Positions 59,177 through 64,000 of a DNA stretch of 64,000 bases are shown piece after piece; within the stretch, counting starts at the first letter, position 1; every line of letters starts with the position of its first letter. The position numbers and the translations under genes are program-made. The notes under the pieces were generated by a model that was given only the letters and a program-made list of their open reading frames with translations, was not told the DNA's origin and did no database searches. Origin of the DNA: Erodium maritimum (taxonomy: Eukaryota > Streptophyta > Magnoliopsida > Geraniales > Geraniaceae); contig OY997591.1 in assembly GCA_963921825.1 (NCBI GenBank), positions 33,935,825 to 33,999,824 of the forward strand. The letters are read 5' to 3'.

Positions 59177-60540
59177 GGAATTTCGTCCTTGAAATTTAAA
59201 ACAAACGCGTTCTACTTGACCCTAACTCGAGGAACGTCCGCGTAGGCTCCCAGTCTTTTGTCCCTCATGCAAACTGAACACCTAATCCAGTTAGTCGATG
59301 CCGGAATCCTCCGTCAATAGAGGTGTCGCACCAGACAAAACTCACGTCGTCCTTAAAATGGATTCAAACTACCGCCACTTCTCCTCGACTACTCACTTCA
59401 CTTAAGTCAGCATTACGCACGGAACAGTCCATAAATGTCCACGATCACGTGACCCTCCAGTCGCTTCTCGAGCAACTCAGGACTACACTGGTCACTATTA
59501 AACCTCACGTGTGTCAAGCTTGGGCAAATGCCCAACCTCGTATCCAACGCTTCGTGCGGTGCCATAGCGTTACTAGCCTGAAAGCGTTGTGGTAGTCGTA
59601 CTTGGCGATTCGTTTCCGGATACCTCGTGAGGTACTCCCACTTCTACCATACATTGCACACACTCGTCAAACCACAACGTACTCAGTCAAGGTGTCAGAA
59701 TCACATCAAGGTTCTACTTTTAGACTCCCATGTCTCTTCCCTTATAAGGAAAACCAAATGATGCGATGTCGGTGGGTTATGGGCCCACCATGCTTCCGCT
59801 GCGCCACCCTGATCTTAATGTCACTCGGTCACCTCTCCTGATTGGGCTGACGGCTTACTAGTGTCGTTACGGCCCTCCGCCGCTCGGGCACTCGTCTCTG
59901 ATGTCCCGGCTGTCGACCGTGTAAACACACTGGCCCCCATTCTAACACGACGGTACCTATCGATGTCCCCGATCCTGGCTGCTTCGCCGTCAGACGGCAG
60001 TCTGCGGTCGGGAGAATCGTGCGGTTCTCCTCCCTTCTGCCCCGCACACGGGTGACTGACACGGCCTACCATACAACGCTCTGAACGATACCATCTTGAT
60101 ACTGGCCTGGAAGCTGTTGTTGTACGCGATACTCGGCTAACCGTTCACGAAACCCATCGTGACGTGCCCCATTTCCACCATGCACCCTGCTGTGGTTGCA
60201 GTAAACCAGCGGGACGCTGTTGCTCGGCTCTCACCTGCCGATGAGTGAGGCATCGCGATGCCAATTCCGCGACCGCTCTCCGCATCTCGCTCCACTAGAC
60301 ATGCCACATGATGTTGCGCTCCTCTTAGTGTCATTCACGTGCACTGTTAGACGCGAATGCTGCGACTCTCGCAGCTCGTCGCCTCCGTCGTCACGCGGTA
60401 TGTACAAACCTCCGGGATACCGTAACTCCCAATTAGTACAACGATCCCGGCCCTCGGCGTCGGTACTACCGGCAACTCTCTCCCGGATCTTTATCGTCCA
60501 CAAACATCACCACAAACTGATTTAAGAACGGCCGGACTAT
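59177..60540 (-). pseudogene. Gypsy-2 degenerate integrase region
   Basis: Minus-strand frames keep the integrase N-terminal part ([45 protein letters not shown]), matching IRERIASGVDAEG and LRESHHSRL in gypsy-1. The rest is scrambled and stop-rich, with no DDE core. The pol-end style sequence near 59200 (ADVPRVRV) leads to the purine tract. The junction with RT at about 60500-60520 is a deletion. The initiator-tRNA fragment lies inside this stretch. Confidence 0.7.
59772..59813 (-). ncRNA. 42-nt 5' fragment of initiator tRNA-Met embedded in gypsy-2
   Basis: The minus strand reads ATCAG, then GGTGGCGCAGCGGAAGCATG, then GTGGGCCCATAACCCAC. This matches the plant initiator tRNA-Met from its first base through the anticodon stem (loop with CAT), with two mismatches to the sequence I remember. 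The T-arm and acceptor 3' half are missing, so it is not a working tRNA gene. Confidence 0.85.
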
Positions 60541-61260
60541 ACTGTTCATCAGATCCACGAACGCTGCAGGTGCGTTCGGCAGTTCAACGCCATCACCCAG
60601 AACTCGTAATGCTCATAGCATGTCCGGAATACAGTCCTTGCAACGTCCCCCTCTCGGACTCACAACTGGTAGTATCCGGATCGTAGGTCGATCTTCGAGA
60701 AATACGTCGACCCTCTCAACTAGTCGAACAAGTCGTTGATTTTCGACATCGGGCATCGGTCATTCACCGTAACTCGGTTCAATTTCCGTTAGTCCATGCA
60801 CATCCGAAGCTCTCCACTCTTCTTCTTCACGAAGAGTGCTGACGCTCCCCACGGCGATGTGCTCGGACGAATAAACCTTTTCTTCCGAAGTTCCTCGAGC
60901 TGACTCTTCACCTCGGTCAACTCGGCTGGCGCGAACCTGTGAGGTGCCATCGATGGCGTTGCCGTTCCCGGCACCAGGTCAAACCTGAATTCCACCTCAC
61001 GAACTGGCGGCAACCCGCTCAACTCCTCAGGAAACACCTCGGGGAAACTCGCACTCCTCTTACGGTAACTCTCGGCTCTACACGGCCGATACTTCCTTAC
61101 TGCGAACAAGTCGACAGGAGAACTCCGCCCCCACTGTCCAGAATACACGACCCTCTCGTGTTGCCCGTCGACACCGTCACTAGTCGTCGGTGACAGTCGA
61201 TATTGGCTCGGTACTTCGCCAGCCAATCTCTTCCCAAGATTACGTTAAAGGTTGACATTT
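60541..61260 (-). pseudogene. Gypsy-2 reverse transcriptase remnant
   Basis: Minus-strand translation: [88 protein letters not shown], then a damaged segment, and VVMFVDDK at about 60515. Immediately after VDD the sequence jumps to the integrase N-terminal part, so RT thumb and RNase H are deleted. In-frame stops occur where Y or Q is expected. The protease tail is barely recognisable near 61200-61260. Confidence 0.85.
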
Positions 61261-61578
61261 AGTAAGTATCCTTCTCATGGATACAAGCACAAGTTCAATC
61301 GTTGTCGATCCTCACGGGTCCTCGCAGTCTCTCGAAGACCTCGCTCCACTGCCGTCATCGTGCCTACCAACTCCGAACATACCCGATCCTCGGGGTGAGG
61401 ACTCGATCCAGCATCAGGGCTCTTGGGCCCTCTCTCGAACCTTCTGTATCAGCTCGCTTTTCTAACTTCGCAGGCACGACAGACCTTTGTCAACACCACA
61501 CTACCACCAACCGGCGTGTCCCGATGCATGGGTGGACTCAACGGCTCTAACTCAGCACAACTCGACGAAGTAGAAGAG
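61261..61578 (-). other. Gypsy-2 scrambled internal segment
   Basis: Probably degenerate gag/protease sequence. No clear domain or zinc knuckle was read in either strand. Confidence 0.4.
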
Positions 61579-62460
61579 TGTGACGCCCCGTTACCCATTA
61601 AAATTGACGCCCAAAACGGAGACCGAACACCCACTCCCTTAGTCACCCCGGTAAGGTCCAGTGCACCCTCGCACGGTCCTCTATGCATTTACTTATAACT
61701 TTCCGCAACCAAACCAGTGCTCGCTACTCGTCCCTTGCGGGAAAAGTAGTAAAGGGGGTGAGCGTTATGCTCACCTCCACGGACACCCGTTCGATTATGG
61801 CATACTAGTAACGCACTAAAGACTTACCGATCTAACCAGGGCAACCACTACCTTAAAACCTGATGCCAAACGTCACACTGCTCACGCCAACAACACCTCA
61901 AGTACTCGCTTACGTAAGATAAACCTCGACATGGGAAACACGTCCTCGATTCAGTAAATCACTATAGCTCGCAACCTTAATACCCCAAATACCCGATCAC
62001 GTAGGGAAACGTCAAACGAGGATCATGTAGGGAACCTCAAACAATCCACTCACGTGAAGGAAAACTCCAACCACCCGTCCACGCAAGGGAAAAACCTCGA
62101 ATAACCCGTTCACAGGGGAAACTAGTTCGTACGGCGCCGCAGCGCACCAACCCTAACCTCTACCCGGCGAGACTCTCACACCGAGACGCTGTATTACTAC
62201 CGTAGGTCATCAATGAGTCTCGAACTCAAGACTGTGGACACAACTACGCCAACCCAGCACTCAAATTGTACGAACGCGAACCAATTCACGCAACCACAAC
62301 ACTAACCTGCGTAATCAAGACGGTGTAAAAGACAGGGGTCACGGACCGTGACAGACCCCGTCACGGTTGGGATCACGGTGCCGTGACAAAAACCTAAAAT
62401 TCGCCAAAACGCTCTGGTCCGTCACTGATCCGTGACAGGATCCGTGACGCTCGCGCAAAC
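61579..62460 (-). mobile_element. Fragment of an older gypsy LTR within gypsy-2
   Basis: Begins TGTGACGCCCCG like the LTR ends. 61610-62130 matches the solo LTR at about 14860-15500 (shared GCATTTACTTRTAACTTTCC and GGGAAAAGTAGTAAAGGG blocks). It ends in CCGTGAC/GTCACGG motifs (62335-62450) like those of gypsy-1. The right boundary is uncertain. It may be LTR sequence brought in by recombination. Confidence 0.65.
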
Positions 62461-63046
62461 CTGTTTTCCAAACTCGGTTCCAATTCGAATCTTAACCCGT
62501 TTTAATCCTAAAAGTTTGCCTTAAACGACACACACGCGCCACGACTCACAGACAAGTCAAGTCATTCAACCTCAACCAAAACACAAGCCGACACGGCCAA
62601 ACAACAACACAACAACACTCGCCCACCGGGCCAACCAAAAATCAAAACCCGCCCACAGGGCCAATCAAAATCAAACATGCCCTCAGGGCCAATCAGATTT
62701 TAAAAAACTTTCTCCACTTCATTAAAACCTCATTTCTTGACATCAGGTAGTTACAACCCGGTCCAGGCGTCCCCGAACTACATTGTACCCACTTGACATC
62801 AACACCGTCACGCTCGACTACAGGAGCGCCCCTGAGTCGAGTCGCGACAGTTTAAAAACATTTCACGCAGCAACACACAAACATTGTGCCAGTAACCCCG
62901 TACTGCACAAGCACATAACAAAAACAGGACTCAAGTCCTAACGGGTCTACACACGAGTTCCGACTTGCGTACCCAACGCACGACGGGACTTTACTGACTC
63001 GACTCTCCCACCTAATTGAAGTGCAGTCCGAGGTGTGAAACCTCGT
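62461..63046 (-). other. Gypsy-2 leader
   Basis: Non-coding. It is homologous in reverse to the gypsy-1 leader (62740-62830 versus about 13730-13820). It contains ACAGGGCCAATC-type short repeats at 62630-62700. Confidence 0.6.
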
Positions 63047-63058
63047 GCTCTGATACCA
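63047..63058 (-). other. Primer binding site of gypsy-2 (tRNA-iMet)
   Basis: GCTCTGATACCA on the plus strand, the reverse complement of TGGTATCAGAGC, three bases from the LTR at 63062. Confidence 0.93.
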
Positions 63059-63061
63059 AGC

Positions 63062-64000
63062 TGTCACGCCCCAATTTCTGTGAACCGAAACTAGGGACGC
63101 GAACGTTTAAAAAGTTACAATACTGAAACCTGTCTTCGTTAAATCACTTTAAAAGCCAATTTAGTTCCACAAAAGAACATTATTTACAACTCAAAAATAA
63201 TAATAGTCCCACACTTGGACAAAACGAGATACACGTCTCTAGACTCAAAACACCCAGCAAACCCGCTTCAAGCTCTTCAAGCTTCAGAAGGTCACCTAGT
63301 CCAGACTACGAACGGTACCTGTAGGAAAAGCAGCTAGGGGTGAGCGTTCGCTCACCACCACAGATAACATACTGACTAAGGCATAATTAGCAGAAACAAG
63401 CCGGTGACACCAACAACGACTCAAAGACACACACACGACCCAAACTTTCCTCAACTGACTCAACATTCGGACACGAGATGTAGACCCCACACTACGATCG
63501 ACGACCTCCTCCAAGACACGACTGACAACCACGCAATACCAAACAAGATCACAAAGGATCGCAAAACGGCTGCTCAGTAACCAATCTCTGTATCTCGCCC
63601 TTTCCGATCCCAGTCGGTACAGGCGGTCGACCTGTCGCGCAACTTCTCCCGATCCCAGTCGGGAGGCTAACCCACAACCTCTCCGCTTCACCCGATCCCA
63701 GTCGGGTGGTTAGCCACACCCGCGCGTCCTTCCCCCGATCCCAGTCGGGGAGCTAGCCCACAACCCCTCCGCTTCTCCCGATCCCAGTCGGGAGGCTAGC
63801 TACACCACACAACCTCCACCAGTAACCAGTAACCAATCACAATCACAAACAAGTTCAAACAGACAGTAACGACACTGGTGACAACTCCACAGGCACTCAA
63901 GGCCAACAAGACACCGACAACCAAACACATGTTCAACAACCCTACGGGCCCTCATGGCCACCCAAGACACCAACGATAAAGTACGGGTTCACAACCCCAC
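63062..64000 (-). mobile_element. Gypsy-2 5' LTR, cut by window edge
   Basis: Starts TGTCACGCCCC and includes the uninterrupted copia-B target (ACGCAATACC at 63531) and the hairpin array 63604-63794. About 2.3 kb more is expected beyond 64000. Confidence 0.93.

Larger units (their letters stand above)
47457..64000 (-). mobile_element. Gypsy-2: young, internally deleted Ty3/gypsy element, runs off right edge
   Basis: A minus-strand element inserted into LINE-2 ORF2. Its left LTR (3' LTR in element sense) is 47457-47932 plus 56396-59161, 3242 bp once the copia-B insert is removed. The right LTR starts at 63062 and leaves the window. Over the roughly 940 bp that can be compared I saw no difference between them. 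The internal region is only 3.9 kb (59162-63061) and lacks gag and much of pol. Related full elements would be far longer, so this copy is non-autonomous. The primer site and purine tract are intact. The element's own target duplication cannot be checked because the right end is outside. Confidence 0.9.

Noticed and set aside
59772-59813. A functional tRNA-iMet gene
   Set aside because: The T-arm and 3' acceptor half are absent; only the 5' 42 bases match.

Overview
This is a nuclear chromosome segment of a flowering plant, probably a eudicot. The evidence is spliced genes with GT/AG introns, plant-specific proteins, and several families of plant transposons, including LTR retrotransposons primed by initiator-methionine tRNA. 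I cannot name the species from sequence alone. There is no bacterial-type content: no operons, CRISPR arrays or rRNA genes.

Only two host genes look intact, and both lie on the minus strand. The first (1-5017, continuing past the left edge) is a PCF11/PCFS4-type mRNA 3'-end processing factor. The second (30403-33667) is LIKE EARLY STARVATION (LESV), a plastid starch-binding protein, in four clean exons. Most of the remaining sequence is mobile DNA in nested layers.

Layout. 5.7-8.1 kb: a LINE that carries ORF1 but no reverse transcriptase, flanked by a 16-bp target duplication. 8.3-10.7 kb plus 26.7-27.1 kb: a decayed minus-strand Ty1/copia element (copia-A), split by a plus-strand Ty3/gypsy element (gypsy-1, 10713-26740). 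Gypsy-1 contains a 3.9-kb solo LTR (14391-18264) and a rearranged copia-derived block (20307-22388). 27.1-29.9 kb: an unclassified inverted-repeat element containing a Mutator-like element, which contains a foldback MITE. 33.9-37.2 kb: inverted arms enclosing a captured RETICULATA-like gene fragment, with a Mutator-like MITE and a hAT MITE inserted. 37.3-41.2 kb: decayed PIF/Harbinger transposase and SANT/trihelix-like partner ORFs. 42.2-47.5 kb: a second LINE with endonuclease and RT. 47457-64000: a minus-strand gypsy element (gypsy-2), apparently young because its LTRs look identical, whose LTR is interrupted by a very young copia element (copia-B, 47933-56390).

The most unusual signals are four. 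One is a tandem hairpin array in the gypsy-2 LTR whose stems co-vary between units. Another is a 42-nt initiator-tRNA 5' fragment inside gypsy-2. The third is a phased array of about 15 GTGAC/GTCAC motifs in the gypsy-1 LTRs. The fourth is a copia element with near-identical LTRs whose RT catalytic motif is deleted, implying mobilisation in trans. All comparisons were made by eye; no searches were run.
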